64,000 nt of DNA from Henningerozyma blattae CBS 6284 (GCF_000315915.1 NC_020192.1:892378-956377), one strand, 5' to 3'. Shown: positions 40,659 to 51,039, counted from the first letter of the stretch. Numbers and translations: made by a program. The notes: generated from the sequence alone by a model not told the origin.

Positions 40659-41008
40659 GCTTAATTGTAGTGGGATTTTTATTGTTTTTAGTATAATTTT
40701 CAATGTTTGATACTATTTTTGATGAAATATAAAAATATATCTTTATAAATATAAATCGATTTTATTCATATTTGGCATTCTTGAGATTTCGGAGATCCCA
40801 AAGAGTTGAGTCGATGACGAAATTTGTCTATCACAAGTAATAAAGTATAATGATAATGATATTAGATGATAATAAATATATATATACATGAAGTAGCATT
40901 AAATATAATAGAAGTGCGATCAAAATATATCACGATCGTTGCTAATTGCTAATATTTAGGGATTATTAAGACAAATCAGAATAACATAGGTACTAAGCAT
41001 AGAGATAA
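40659..41008. other. Divergent PNG1-ERI1 promoter region
   Basis: 350 AT-rich bases between two divergent genes. I see no strong motif. Confidence 0.6.
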
Positions 41009-41206
41009 ATGCACCAAAGAACTGCAGGGTTAGCAGTATTAGCCTTCACATATTCAATTCTTATTGTAGCTAGTTGCACATTTTATGCTTTAACAGGATC
41101 GGATACGGGTAGTTATTACTGGTCATGGCTTTTGCTAAGTCCTGTAGCGTTGTGGGTTTGGGTAGTAGCAGATTGGGTTGCTGTGGAGATGTTCAGCACA
41201 GCTTAG
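41009..41206 (+). CDS. ERI1: ERI1: small subunit of GPI-GlcNAc transferase
   Basis: A 65-residue protein with two hydrophobic segments (about 7-29 and 36-58) in a hairpin. It fits Eri1 (68 residues in S. cerevisiae), the PIG-Y counterpart that joins Gpi2 and others in the first step of GPI-anchor synthesis at the ER and restrains Ras signalling. The call rests mainly on synteny: ERI1 (YPL096C-A) lies between PNG1 and MSY1 with these orientations in S. cerevisiae. Size and topology agree. I did not confirm residue-level similarity. Confidence 0.75.
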   Translation: MHQRTAGLAVLAFTYSILIVASCTFYALTGSDTGSYYWSWLLLSPVALWVWVVADWVAVEMFSTA

Positions 41207-41347
41207 ATGTATGTACAAAAGGGATATGTGCATAAACTTTGTTGCCATTTACTTTGTATAATATATACGCAACATATGTACTTTAATGAATTAATGATTT
41301 AGGACACGCTTGGAACTTAAGTTAAGGATAATAAAGTTGTGTTGTAA

Positions 41348-42769
41348 TTAAACAAATTTTAAAACAAAACTTTTCTGCTTACCAATTTTGATATATAATA
41401 AGTCATTTGAGATAAATGGGCTGAAATCTGTAATATCTGCTGTTGTTCTTTCTCTTTGTGGGCCTAAGTATATCCCACCTTGTCTTATTTTACGAATTGC
41501 TTCATTTCTGGAACAAGAAAGAAGTTTGCAAAGAATATTAACTAGTGTATCAGTACAACTAACATCCTGTACTATCCTCATCTTTATGAATAAATCTGCA
41601 GTATCTTTAACTGTTAATTTTTCTGTATTATCGGAGAATAATAACTCAGAAACTTTTTCGGATTCTGTACCTGTATTAGTACCATATAAAAGCTCAGTAA
41701 CTTCCCAGGCTAATCTCTTTTGTCCAAATCTCTTTTTTGGTCCCTCAGAAAAATGATTCTCTACAACTTCTTTTATCTCTTGTTCAGACAAGAGGGTAAA
41801 TAGCTTGAAATATTTTAACAAGTCATCATCAGTTGTATTAACAAAATATTGATATATATCAAATGCAGAATTCATTTCAGGGTCAATAAATATGGCATTT
41901 CCAGCACTCTTTCCAAATTTTTCACCAGTTGAAGTAGTTAATAGTGGTACGGTTATAGCGAATGGCTGAATATTATTTGTGATGTTTTCTGTTTGGTTTT
42001 TTTGAATTCTTGAAATTAGATCTATACCTGCAGTAATATTTCCCCATTGATCATTGCCACCTATTTGAACATCAATTTTATGAACAGTGTTTAAGTGAAG
42101 AAAATCATATGCTTGTAAAATTTGATATGTAAATTCATTAAATCCTAATCCTTCATTGCTATTCAAACGGGCAGATACAGAATCTCGAGATAACATAGGC
42201 TGTATTCTAATATGAGAGCCATAAGCCGCCAAAAAATCTAGCAACTTAACGTCTCCTAGCCAATCAATATTGTTTAAAAGCTTATATTTACTGGTGATAG
42301 TTTTTTGAAAAGTTAAAGGATATTTAGTTCTCTTGTTTAAGCTTTCTAAATATTTAATGGCATTTTGGAAAAATCTTTTCAATTGAAATTCAATAGCTTT
42401 TATATTAATTTCTCTTTGCTCGTTAACTATCATTTTTCGAGCTGTTTTTTTACCACTTGGATCCCCAACTTTCCCAGTAGCACCTCCTACTAAAGCTACA
42501 ACATCATGACCGTGTAAATAAAATTGTAGTAGTAACATCAATGGAATAACATTACCTAAATGCAATGATTTTGCTGTTGGATCTACACCAAGATACAATT
42601 TTAAACTCTTTCCTGATTTTAATTTTTCATAAAGAATATTCTCTGGTTGTGATACTTGTGATATAAGTCCTCGATTTTTCAATTGATCAATCAGAAGATA
42701 TTGTTTTATAATTGTTGTTGTAAAGCATCTATTAAAAGGTTTTATACTAAAACACAATTTCTGTAACAT
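41348..42769 (-). CDS. MSY1: MSY1: mitochondrial tyrosyl-tRNA synthetase
   Basis: A 473-residue class I aminoacyl-tRNA synthetase (492 in S. cerevisiae). The N-terminus (1-25) is basic, with Arg, Lys and Ser/Thr, as in a mitochondrial presequence. The signature HLGN (70-73) and KFGKS (284-288) motifs are present, with tyrosine/ATP-site segments YLGVDP, GGATGKVGDPSG and VQIGGNDQWGNI. The C-terminal ~90 residues form an S4-like RNA-binding domain (LLSCSRNEAIRKIRQGGIYL). It lies convergent to ERI1 with 141 bases between. Position equals YPL097W. Confidence 0.95.
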   Translation of the reverse strand: MLQKLCFSIKPFNRCFTTTIIKQYLLIDQLKNRGLISQVSQPENILYEKLKSGKSLKLYLGVDPTAKSLHLGNVIPLMLLLQFYLHGHDVVALVGGATGKVGDPSGKKTARKMIVNEQREINIKAIEFQLKRFFQNAIKYLESLNKRTKYPLTFQKTITSKYKLLNNIDWLGDVKLLDFLAAYGSHIRIQPMLSRDSVSARLNSNEGLGFNEFTYQILQAYDFLHLNTVHKIDVQIGGNDQWGNITAGIDLISRIQKNQTENITNNIQPFAITVPLLTTSTGEKFGKSAGNAIFIDPEMNSAFDIYQYFVNTTDDDLLKYFKLFTLLSEQEIKEVVENHFSEGPKKRFGQKRLAWEVTELLYGTNTGTESEKVSELLFSDNTEKLTVKDTADLFIKMRIVQDVSCTDTLVNILCKLLSCSRNEAIRKIRQGGIYLGPQRERTTADITDFSPFISNDLLYIKIGKQKSFVLKFV

Positions 42770-43352
42770 TTTGTATGTGCTTTTTTTTGCTTCTATTATG
42801 ATGGTTTAGGGGTCGGCAAGATAATTTGATGGTCTTTATTAATAATTAATAAAGATGTGAAAAAGTGTGTGCAAATGTATATTATTTTCGTTTTTAGTTT
42901 ATAAAAAAAATATCATGTTTACTACTGTTAGAGTAGTTATTGGAATAGATGAGATATTCTAATTGTAATATTATTATGTTATACACAAATCTCGTTACTT
43001 GTAAAACAAAAGTGCGTTCTAAAAGACAGATAAGCAGTAACAGTAATATACTCTTTTTAGGAATAAAATATATCTAACTTAGTAAGATACTGAAAATTTG
43101 CGAGTTTTTTCACTTTGGATATCTTATTATTTGAAATTTGTTTATTATACATATCTTAAATTTTATCATCCTTTAATTTCGCGTGGGGATACATTTGCAT
43201 ATTATATTTTAAAAATGCTAATATTTGAAGCTTACAAGATAAAATCGAACATATATTTTAATAAATTAATTTTTGCTTAGCAAAATTCTATACTTGTGAA
43301 TTCGTCACATATAGTCTATTAATAACTAACTACAAATATCATTATAGAAATA
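42770..43352. other. Divergent MSY1-MGR2 promoter region
   Basis: About 580 AT-rich bases. The small open frame at 43098-43280 has no features of a gene. I see nothing else. Confidence 0.6.
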
Positions 43353-43697
43353 ATGCCACCAGTTACTCAAGTATATGCCCAACAACAAGGAGAACCATCC
43401 AACTGGCAAAAATTCCGTATGGGGTTGATGATGGGTACTGCCGTTGGTGTCTGTACTGGTGTGTTATTTGGTGGTTTCACTATTGCTACTCAAGGTGCTG
43501 GTCCAGATGGTGTTGTTAGAACTTTAGGTAAATATATTGCAGGTTCTTCTGCCACTTTTGGCCTTTTCATGTCCGTTGGTAGTGTTATCAGAAGTGATGA
43601 TGGTGAAAGACAAATTACCAATTGGGAAATGCACCAACGTGCTAGAATGGAAATGTGGAAGTTACGCACTGGTTATGGATGGCAGAAGAAGGATTAA
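43353..43697 (+). CDS. MGR2: MGR2: TIM23 translocase subunit
   Basis: A 114-residue inner-membrane protein (113 in S. cerevisiae) of the Romo1/Mgr2 family. It gates lateral release of preproteins from the TIM23 channel. Conserved blocks are [42 protein letters not shown] and [16 protein letters not shown], with two membrane segments at about 25-47 and 64-84. It is divergent from MSY1, as YPL098C is from YPL097W. Confidence 0.95.
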   Translation: MPPVTQVYAQQQGEPSNWQKFRMGLMMGTAVGVCTGVLFGGFTIATQGAGPDGVVRTLGKYIAGSSATFGLFMSVGSVIRSDDGERQITNWEMHQRARMEMWKLRTGYGWQKKD

Positions 43698-44058
43698 ATA
43701 ATTTTAGTTTAATCTCAATAAACTTATATCTAATCATGAAACAAAATAAAAAAATGGCAAGAAAAATTGTAAATATCTCACGAATTTTGTAATACTATTA
43801 TCTATATATAAATGACTTTGCAGCAAGGAGAAAAATAAGTATGTAAGATCATTTTTAAAAAAAACTAGAAATAAAAAAAAAAAAAAAAAAAAAAGAAAAA
43901 ATTCCTATCTTTACTATAACAGCTCAATTCTTAAAACGATTTAGCTTGCATTCATTAAGTATTTTATATATTTCGTATATATTCTATTTGATTTTAAATT
44001 TTAAAATTATTTAATATTAGTACCTGGAAACCATTTCAGAAATACAAACAATGATTTG
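43698..44058. other. Convergent MGR2-ATG21 3' region
   Basis: About 360 bases, including a 22-base A-run at 43873-43894. I see no gene. INA17 (YPL099C), present here in S. cerevisiae, is absent. Confidence 0.6.
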
Positions 44059-45435
44059 TTATACGCTCCAACGATTACTCTTTGCTAGAACACATTTACC
44101 CCCATTTTTCGGCAGAGAAAACACATCGAAGGAGCCATTATCACCTGCTACATATATTTGATTATTAAATTCTTGGGGAAAGCCTATTATATATCTTGCA
44201 CCAGAGTTTTTATTATAATTGTTAATATCTTTTGATGAAGTATTTTTGACTGCATTTGAATTATTATGGCCAGATTTACTATTTTGAACTGGAGTGGGAG
44301 AATTCTCACCTTCACTATTGCTTGAAGTTGAAATATGTGCGAAATCTCTAGACATATTTTGATTCGATATCGTTTTTTTGATCTTATGTGAAAAATATGA
44401 TATTAGTTTTTTACCCTGTATAGTTGTATTACTCACAGTAGCAGTATTATTTGAGTTATTTGAGTGGTTATTAATTTCAGATGAATCTTCTAATGGTTCG
44501 CTGTCATGCATTTGTACTGCAGTTGGATTAGCTGTATCTAGATCGTCCAGTTTAAACAAGTGGATTGTATCTGTATTTCCTACACAGCCCAATAGTGTAG
44601 ATTCTTTATTAAATAGCAATTGGTGAATCTTACAAGGCTTGGTACCTCTTCTAAATTCATACAATATTGAACCAGATTGAGAATTATTTTCATCGCTACT
44701 TTCTGTTGAAAAAACACGAACCACAGTACCCTTATTACTTGCTGTTGCTAATATTTTACCATCTGTTGATACGGTTAATGCAGCTATACTGCCTACATGC
44801 AAATTATGCAAATAATTTATAGGCTTACACTCTAAGGCATCATATACCACTATATCTCTATAAGGTTGCGATACCTCCGGAGTTGCATCTACCCCGCCTG
44901 AAGAAGAATTAGAATTATTTGGTCTTGAATAGCAGAGTATACTACAGTCATCTGTGCTTAGACTCATTCTTGCTCTGCGACGATCTGTAGTCTCTGCTGT
45001 AGATCCTGTATCTATTACATCTAATTGTTTCATGCATGATATGTCATATATATATATATGTCCAGCTTCTAATAAAACACATAATCGTTTACGATTCATT
45101 AAAACATCAACAATAGCTGATGGAAATACTAGTTCACATATAATGCTATGCCTTTTTGTATTGACAATCTTTAAACGCTTAGTTTCGATCTCAGGCATTT
45201 CTGTTGCTCGTACAGTAGCTACTAGTGACGTTGCAAATAGCATTTCTACTAATACGTACCCATCATTTTTTAAATCCTTAGATCCGCTACTATCTACTCT
45301 TCCTATTTGATCATTTTGCATAATTTCAGGTTCATAGCAGACGCCAAAGGGGTCACAATTGTAAACTTTATATTGACCATTATCTGATCCAATTGCAAGG
45401 CTTGACCCATCCTGATTGAATCGCAAAGTTTTCAT
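44059..45435 (-). CDS. ATG21: ATG21: phosphoinositide-binding PROPPIN of the Cvt pathway
   Basis: A 458-residue WD-repeat beta-propeller (496 in S. cerevisiae). Atg21 binds PI3P on endosomal and vacuolar membranes and helps recruit Atg8 and the Atg12-Atg5-Atg16 complex for the Cvt pathway. The start MKTLRFNQDGSS matches the family start. The lipid-binding motif FRRGTKPC lies near residue 260. Other conserved blocks are RLKIVNTKRHSIICE, VDVLMNRKRLCVLLE and NTDTIHLFKLDD. Long Asn/Ser-rich insertions lie in loops near 170-190 and 320-405. ATG18 and HSV2 are relatives, but the sequence blocks and the YPL100W position favour ATG21. Confidence 0.94.
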   Translation of the reverse strand: MKTLRFNQDGSSLAIGSDNGQYKVYNCDPFGVCYEPEIMQNDQIGRVDSSGSKDLKNDGYVLVEMLFATSLVATVRATEMPEIETKRLKIVNTKRHSIICELVFPSAIVDVLMNRKRLCVLLEAGHIYIYDISCMKQLDVIDTGSTAETTDRRRARMSLSTDDCSILCYSRPNNSNSSSGGVDATPEVSQPYRDIVVYDALECKPINYLHNLHVGSIAALTVSTDGKILATASNKGTVVRVFSTESSDENNSQSGSILYEFRRGTKPCKIHQLLFNKESTLLGCVGNTDTIHLFKLDDLDTANPTAVQMHDSEPLEDSSEINNHSNNSNNTATVSNTTIQGKKLISYFSHKIKKTISNQNMSRDFAHISTSSNSEGENSPTPVQNSKSGHNNSNAVKNTSSKDINNYNKNSGARYIIGFPQEFNNQIYVAGDNGSFDVFSLPKNGGKCVLAKSNRWSV

Positions 45436-45724
45436 AGATTCGGAAAAACTATAATAGAAGTAAGTTTTAAATTATAACTTCACTATACTTTCAATTGAAG
45501 TTGTTTTGCTGAATATTAAAGTTTTGTTTTAATATCTTTAACATTCGTTTGCATCTCTTTTTTTTAAACCTTTAAAACGTCCTTTGTTTTAAACGCCTCA
45601 AACCTTAAAAAATATAAGATGCTTAAAAAAGAGAAGGAAAATAATTCAGAAAGTTAAAAAAAAAAAAAATAAAAAACAAAACAGCAATAAAGACATAAGA
45701 TAAAAGCTTCTCTAACACATAAGA

Positions 45725-47485
45725 ATGTTATTACGTTTTAGATCAAAGCATGGTACTACAAGAATTCAAACTGCTCCTCAAGATAGCTTATCAAGTGTCT
45801 TGGAAAAATTCGCCGCTCAAATGGCCCAGAATTCAGTGGCACTAGATTCAAACTCGTTAGTAATGGGTAGAAGCCCTCAAGAAAAAGTATCCTTAGACGC
45901 TAATCATGCATCTCAACGAATTGAACAATTAGGATTAAGTCATGGTGATATGATTTATGTTGATTGGGAAGAAAAAACTAATCAATCGGACATGAATTCT
46001 TCAGGCTCAGTGGCAATAAATGGTCAAGAATTTAATAATAGTTCAATAAAAACTGGATTACAGTCTCCTCAATCATCTTTAGACAATAAATTAGACAAGG
46101 AAGATGGACTAATCCCTCGTACAAGATCTAATCTTTGTAAACATGGTGACAAAGGTATGTGCGAGTATTGTTCCCCTTTACCACCTTGGGATAGGGAATA
46201 TCATGAAAAAAATAATATTAAACATATTTCTTTCCATTCCTATCTGAAACAATTAGAAAAATCTACAAATAAGAAACAAGGCTCTTCTTATATAGCGCCT
46301 TTAACACAACCTAATTTTAAAATTGATAAGCATTGTACTAATGGGCATGAACCATGGCCAAAAGGGATTTGTTCTAAATGCCAACCTTCGGCAATTACTT
46401 TACAGCAACAAGATTTCAGATTGGTAGATCATGTGGAATTCCAATCGAGTCAGTTAGTTAATGATTTTATAGAGGCTTGGAGATCTACAGGGATGCAAAG
46501 ATTCGGCTATATGTTTGGTCGTTATGATCGTTATGATGTTACTCCATTAGGTGTGAAAGCTCAAGTAGAAGCAATCTATGAACCCCCACAGTATGATGAA
46601 CAAGATGGGTTAACTATGGAGCCTGAAGTGGTTAAAGAAGATATGCTACATGTTAATGAGTTGGCTAAGCAAATGAATCTAGAATGTATTGGTCTTATCT
46701 TCACAGATTTAACCGATGCTGCTAACGGAGATGGTTCTGTATTTTGCAAGAGACATAAGGATTCATTTTTTTTATCATCATTAGAAGTCATAATGGCAGC
46801 AAAACACCAATTAAGTCATAAGAATTATTGTAAACATTCTCAACAAGGATATTTTTCATCAAGGTTTGTGACATGTGTTGTCTCTGGTAATCTAAAAGGA
46901 GAAATTGATATCGCTAGTTATCAAGTTTCAACAGATGCAGAAGCATTAGTTGAAGCAGAGATGATTAGTGGTTCAACACATCCATCAATGGCATATATTA
47001 ATGAAACTACAATAGAACGTTATGTTCCAGAAATATTTTACATGAAAAAAAATGAATATAATCTGACCATTAAAGAAAATGCAAAGCCTGCGTTTCCTGT
47101 AGAATATTTACTATTATCATTAACGCATGGCTTTCCAACTGAACAAACCGGAACACCTAACTCAACTCCAGGGTTTAGCACATATCATGGCTTCCCATGG
47201 CCAAATAGACAAGCTATGGGTATATCGCAAGATTATCTGGAATTGAAGAAATATATCTATCCAGCAGCAACATCTGGTGACTATAGGGTGCTACATGATA
47301 AATTATCTAATTTCCATTTCTTATTGTATGTTCATTCTATTCAAGTATTATCTTCGGAAGAATATTCATTATTAATTAAAGCAGCCATGGAACGTAATCC
47401 AGAACTTTGGGAAGAGCCATTGCTACAATTACTTTCTACCAACGGATGGCAAACTCTAATTATGATTCTACAAGAGAGTATGTAA
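45725..47485 (+). CDS. NPL4: NPL4: Cdc48 cofactor
   Basis: A 586-residue protein (580 in S. cerevisiae) that with Ufd1 directs the Cdc48 segregase to ubiquitinated substrates in ER-associated degradation and other processes. Residues 1-80 form a ubiquitin-like domain (MLLRFRSKHGTTRIQ). Two zinc-binding loops follow: Cys138-His140 with Cys146-Cys149, and Cys204-His208 with Cys216-Cys219. An MPN (Mov34/PAD1-like) domain lies at about 230-470, followed by the C-terminal domain. No JAMM catalytic set is expected in this family. It is divergent from ATG21. NPL4 is YBR170C. Confidence 0.96.
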   Translation: MLLRFRSKHGTTRIQTAPQDSLSSVLEKFAAQMAQNSVALDSNSLVMGRSPQEKVSLDANHASQRIEQLGLSHGDMIYVDWEEKTNQSDMNSSGSVAINGQEFNNSSIKTGLQSPQSSLDNKLDKEDGLIPRTRSNLCKHGDKGMCEYCSPLPPWDREYHEKNNIKHISFHSYLKQLEKSTNKKQGSSYIAPLTQPNFKIDKHCTNGHEPWPKGICSKCQPSAITLQQQDFRLVDHVEFQSSQLVNDFIEAWRSTGMQRFGYMFGRYDRYDVTPLGVKAQVEAIYEPPQYDEQDGLTMEPEVVKEDMLHVNELAKQMNLECIGLIFTDLTDAANGDGSVFCKRHKDSFFLSSLEVIMAAKHQLSHKNYCKHSQQGYFSSRFVTCVVSGNLKGEIDIASYQVSTDAEALVEAEMISGSTHPSMAYINETTIERYVPEIFYMKKNEYNLTIKENAKPAFPVEYLLLSLTHGFPTEQTGTPNSTPGFSTYHGFPWPNRQAMGISQDYLELKKYIYPAATSGDYRVLHDKLSNFHFLLYVHSIQVLSSEEYSLLIKAAMERNPELWEEPLLQLLSTNGWQTLIMILQESM

Positions 47486-48009
47486 CGTTGATTGGTATAA
47501 GGGAAAACTTGTAGAGATTAGGACTCTACTCTAAGATATTTCTGATATGTATCTCGTATTTTATTACTATATAAACTATTCGGGATTAAAATATAAGTCT
47601 ATTTTGCATATACTATATAAATAATGTATACCATCAGCTAATAATTAATTGAACGTAGATATTTCATTATGAATGCATGAGTTAAGAAATAATTATTCCA
47701 TTTTTCAAAATTGATTTAAATATATTATGACAAGTGATCTCCGTCGTATTTACCGTTTTAGATATCTCCATTGCATTTACTATTTTTAGTCATCTCCGCC
47801 GGGGTTTTCTAGAAGCTTCGAGATTCCCAAAGGGGCTAACACACAGCCAGAAACTTAAACCAGATTTAAAGGGCATTATATATAAAGGAACGGAGAGTTC
47901 AGTAACTGATTCAAGAGTTAAAATTGTAAAGAAAAAAGTTTCAGATCTAGGAAAGCTGAACAAATTTTTACAGTTGAAGATAATAATTGATTATTAGTTT
48001 TGTTAAACT
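47486..48009. other. SSE1/SSE2 promoter region
   Basis: About 525 bases between NPL4 and the Hsp110 gene on the same strand. It contains a heat-shock element at 47807-47824 and AGGGG at 47831-47835, a stress-response core. Confidence 0.65.
47807..47824 (+). promoter_or_regulatory. Heat-shock element of the Hsp110 gene
   Basis: TTCtaGAAgcTTCgaGA forms three perfect alternating nGAAn units and a partial fourth, the Hsf1 site. It lies about 190-200 bases upstream of the SSE start. AGGGG follows 7 bases later (Msn2/4-type core). Both suit stress induction of a chaperone gene. Confidence 0.75.
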
Positions 48010-50112
48010 ATGAGTATCCCAGTAGGTATTGATTTCGGGAATTTGAATTCTATTTACGCCGTCACTAGAAATAAGGGGATTGATATAGTTGTTAACGAGG
48101 TTTCCAATCGTTCTACCCCTACTATTGTTGGGTTTGGTGAAAAAAATAGATTTATTGGAGAAGCTGGTAAGACTAAACAAGCTTCCAATGTTAAAAATAC
48201 AGTGGGTAGTTTAAAGAGAATCTTAGGTCTTTCTTTTGAGGAACAAAGCGAATTGGCCATTGAACAAAACTATGTCGATGCCCAACTAATTAAGACTCAG
48301 GAAGATAATGTTGGAGTCCGAGTAAATTATTTGAATCAGCCACAAGAATTTTCCTCAACTCAATTAGCTGCTATGTTTTTCAGTAAATCAAAAAGGACTA
48401 TTGAAGATGAAACTAAAGCCCCAGTAACTGATGCAGTTATTACTGTTCCAGCTTGGTATGGTGAAAAACAAAGATACGCAGTTCATGATGCTGCTAAGAT
48501 GGCTGATTTGAATCCTGTTAATATCATCAACGAAACTACAGCTGCTGCCATTACATATGGGTTATTTAAACCGGACTTACCTGTGAAATCCAAGGATACC
48601 CCAGAAGTAAAGCCTAGAATTGTTGGTATCATTGATATAGGACATTCTACTTATACTTGTTCTATAATAGCATTCTATCAAAATGAATTGAAAGTTTTAG
48701 GTACAGGGTATGATAAACATTTCGGTGGTAGAAATATTGACTATGCCATTGCTAACCATTTTGTTGAAGAATTTAAATCAAAATATAAGATTGATATCTC
48801 AACAAATCCCAAAGCATTTAATAGAATCGTTGCATCTTCGGAGAAATTGAAAAAAGTCTTGTCTGTTAACACTTCGTCCTCCTTTTCTGTGGAATCTGTG
48901 ATGGATGATATCGATGTAAAATCAGAGTTAGCTAGAGAAGACTTAGAGGAAATGATATCCCCACTTTTATCAAAAGTTTCGGGCCCTGTAGAATTAGCTT
49001 TAAACCAGGCCAAAATTTCTGTAGATAAAATTGATTCTATTGAATTAATTGGCGGTACAACTCGTGTGCCAGCAATTAAACAGCAATTATCACAATTATT
49101 CAAGGGGAGGCCATTAGCCTCTACCATTAATCAAGACGAAGCTATAGCAAAGGGAGCTGCATTCGTGTGTGCTACTCACTCTCCAATTGTCAGAGTCAGG
49201 CCTTATAAATTCCAAGATATAAATCCATATTCTGTAACTTATGAATGGGAAAGACAAGATATCTCAGAACCTAATGAGATTACATCCTTAGAAGTCTTTC
49301 CAAAAGATTGTCCAATTCCATCTACAAAGATATTCACCTTACCACGCTCAGGTGACTTTTCTGTTCATATTAATTATACAAACCCATTAGAAGTTTCGAA
49401 ATCTACTAATCAAAAATTAAGTAGATGGCATATTCATGGTATTTCTCTTGAGGAAGATCAAGAATCTGTACCAGTTGAATTAAGACTAAGATCTGAAATC
49501 TCAGGATTTTATATCATTAGAGACGCTTATACTTTAAAACAAGATCCATCAATTACTGAAAAACCTAATACTGGTGAAAAAAATCATAACAATTCTCAAA
49601 AGCCAAAATATGTTAGAGATAAAAGATTAAATGTTAAGAGTCATACTTTTGCAATTTCTCATAAAGCTTTGAAAGAATTGAAAAAAATTGAAGAAGATAT
49701 GATTAAACAAGATATTTTAGTTGAAGAAACTGAAGAACGTAAAAACTCGTTTGAAGAATATATATATAATTTAAGAGCCAAATTGGAAGGTGATTATGTA
49801 CCATTTGTCTCAGAAGATGAAAAGGAAAAATTACAATCTTTATTGTTACAAGAAGAAGATTGGTTATATGAAGATGGTGAAGATGCTTCTAAAGAAGAAT
49901 ATATGACAAGACATGATGCATTGAGTGAACTAGCTGATCCTATTCGTCGTAGATATCTGGAAAGTGAAAAGCAAAAGCAATTAGCTAAAGATGCGAGTAA
50001 TCTCTCAAAGCAACAGCAAACTAACGATAAAAAAGTGGTTCAAAACAATGAAGGACGCGACGAAAAATCACAAAAAATAGATAAAGAAGGTGATGTAGAT
50101 ATGGCAGATTGA
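48010..50112 (+). CDS. SSE1: SSE1/SSE2: Hsp110 nucleotide-exchange chaperone
   Basis: A 700-residue Hsp110 (693 in S. cerevisiae) that exchanges nucleotide on Hsp70 Ssa and holds unfolded proteins in the cytosol. The ATPase domain (1-390) opens with PVGIDFGNLNSIYAV and has ITVPAWYGEKQRYAV and IELIGGTTRVPAIKQQL. The divergent substrate domain and long acidic, lysine-rich C-terminal region follow. The stretch RDKRLNVKSHTF is typical of this subfamily. The protein lacks an ER signal, ruling out LHS1. SSE1 (YPL106C) and SSE2 (YBR169C) are duplicates and both fit. Confidence 0.94.
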   Translation: MSIPVGIDFGNLNSIYAVTRNKGIDIVVNEVSNRSTPTIVGFGEKNRFIGEAGKTKQASNVKNTVGSLKRILGLSFEEQSELAIEQNYVDAQLIKTQEDNVGVRVNYLNQPQEFSSTQLAAMFFSKSKRTIEDETKAPVTDAVITVPAWYGEKQRYAVHDAAKMADLNPVNIINETTAAAITYGLFKPDLPVKSKDTPEVKPRIVGIIDIGHSTYTCSIIAFYQNELKVLGTGYDKHFGGRNIDYAIANHFVEEFKSKYKIDISTNPKAFNRIVASSEKLKKVLSVNTSSSFSVESVMDDIDVKSELAREDLEEMISPLLSKVSGPVELALNQAKISVDKIDSIELIGGTTRVPAIKQQLSQLFKGRPLASTINQDEAIAKGAAFVCATHSPIVRVRPYKFQDINPYSVTYEWERQDISEPNEITSLEVFPKDCPIPSTKIFTLPRSGDFSVHINYTNPLEVSKSTNQKLSRWHIHGISLEEDQESVPVELRLRSEISGFYIIRDAYTLKQDPSITEKPNTGEKNHNNSQKPKYVRDKRLNVKSHTFAISHKALKELKKIEEDMIKQDILVEETEERKNSFEEYIYNLRAKLEGDYVPFVSEDEKEKLQSLLLQEEDWLYEDGEDASKEEYMTRHDALSELADPIRRRYLESEKQKQLAKDASNLSKQQQTNDKKVVQNNEGRDEKSQKIDKEGDVDMAD

Positions 50113-50328
50113 TCTGTTTATGTAATGATCTACGTACAATCCATTAGATATACTATATAAGTCAGCGATTGTCGCCATTTAATTTTTTGATATATCTTCC
50201 GATAGTCTGATAAGTATTTTATAGTACAATTTAAAGACTACAATATAGATGCTTGTTCTATGAAATTTCCCTTTTAGATTTGAATATTATTATTATTAGT
50301 ATTATTATTATCATACACAATTCATTCA

Positions 50329-51039
50329 CTAAAAGTACCTGTACCAAGTTTTTCTAATTTTTCTTTTTTCAAAATCAGCAAAGGCTTTGATGTATATTGG
50401 GATATCATTCCAACCATCTTCTTCCTCTATGGTCTGTCTTTTTTTCATTTCTAACAATTTTTGTCTCTTTAAAAAATTCTTTCTCTTAGCTTCTAATACA
50501 CTACTGGGAAGAGGGGTATCTCTCTTTGGGAACAAGATATTAGTAGTAGTAGTAGTAGTAATTTTCTCATTGCTCAACATATCCAATTTTTTCTGTTTTA
50601 ATTCATTAGGGACATTTTTGATATCTAATAACTTCAAAGGAGGATTCCAATCCACTGGCCATTTCTCATTAGTTTTCCCAATATTTTCTATCGCTAGGTG
50701 TCTTCTGTCTTGCCAGAATGTAATATCATCCTTATACATTTCCCAAACACAATTGACGCAGCCAGACATACAACAATTATCAGGTGGACTGGGTTGATAG
50801 GGAACACTTACGCCAGCAATATCTCGAGAATCCTGAACCGTCATTCTACTGCTAGGCATTGGGGCTTGGCCCTTTAGTCGACCCCCGAATACTCTGCTCA
50901 TACGCTCTTCTTCCGTCCCCAAATCTTGATTTGAGTTTCCTGTAAAGGTCATAGATACATTTTTTGTTGAAGAAAATCTACGAATAGTTTGTGTTTGAAT
51001 TTTAAAGAGGTAACTGAATGTAATCATTCTCAATGACAT
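50329..51039 (-). CDS. DPC25: DPC25 (YPL107W) mitochondrial protein, oxidoreductase-like domain
   Basis: A 236-residue protein (248 in S. cerevisiae) with a basic, Ser/Thr-rich N-terminus typical of mitochondrial import (IRRFSSTKNVSM). Residues about 85-110 (PPDNCCMSGCVNCVWEMYKDD) match the oxidoreductase-like N-terminal domain, with four clustered cysteines. The rest is charged and may be helical. Molecular function is not established. It is convergent with the SSE gene, as YPL107W is with SSE1 (YPL106C). This is the last gene of conserved synteny before a break. Confidence 0.85.
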   Translation of the reverse strand: MSLRMITFSYLFKIQTQTIRRFSSTKNVSMTFTGNSNQDLGTEEERMSRVFGGRLKGQAPMPSSRMTVQDSRDIAGVSVPYQPSPPDNCCMSGCVNCVWEMYKDDITFWQDRRHLAIENIGKTNEKWPVDWNPPLKLLDIKNVPNELKQKKLDMLSNEKITTTTTTNILFPKRDTPLPSSVLEAKRKNFLKRQKLLEMKKRQTIEEEDGWNDIPIYIKAFADFEKRKIRKTWYRYF

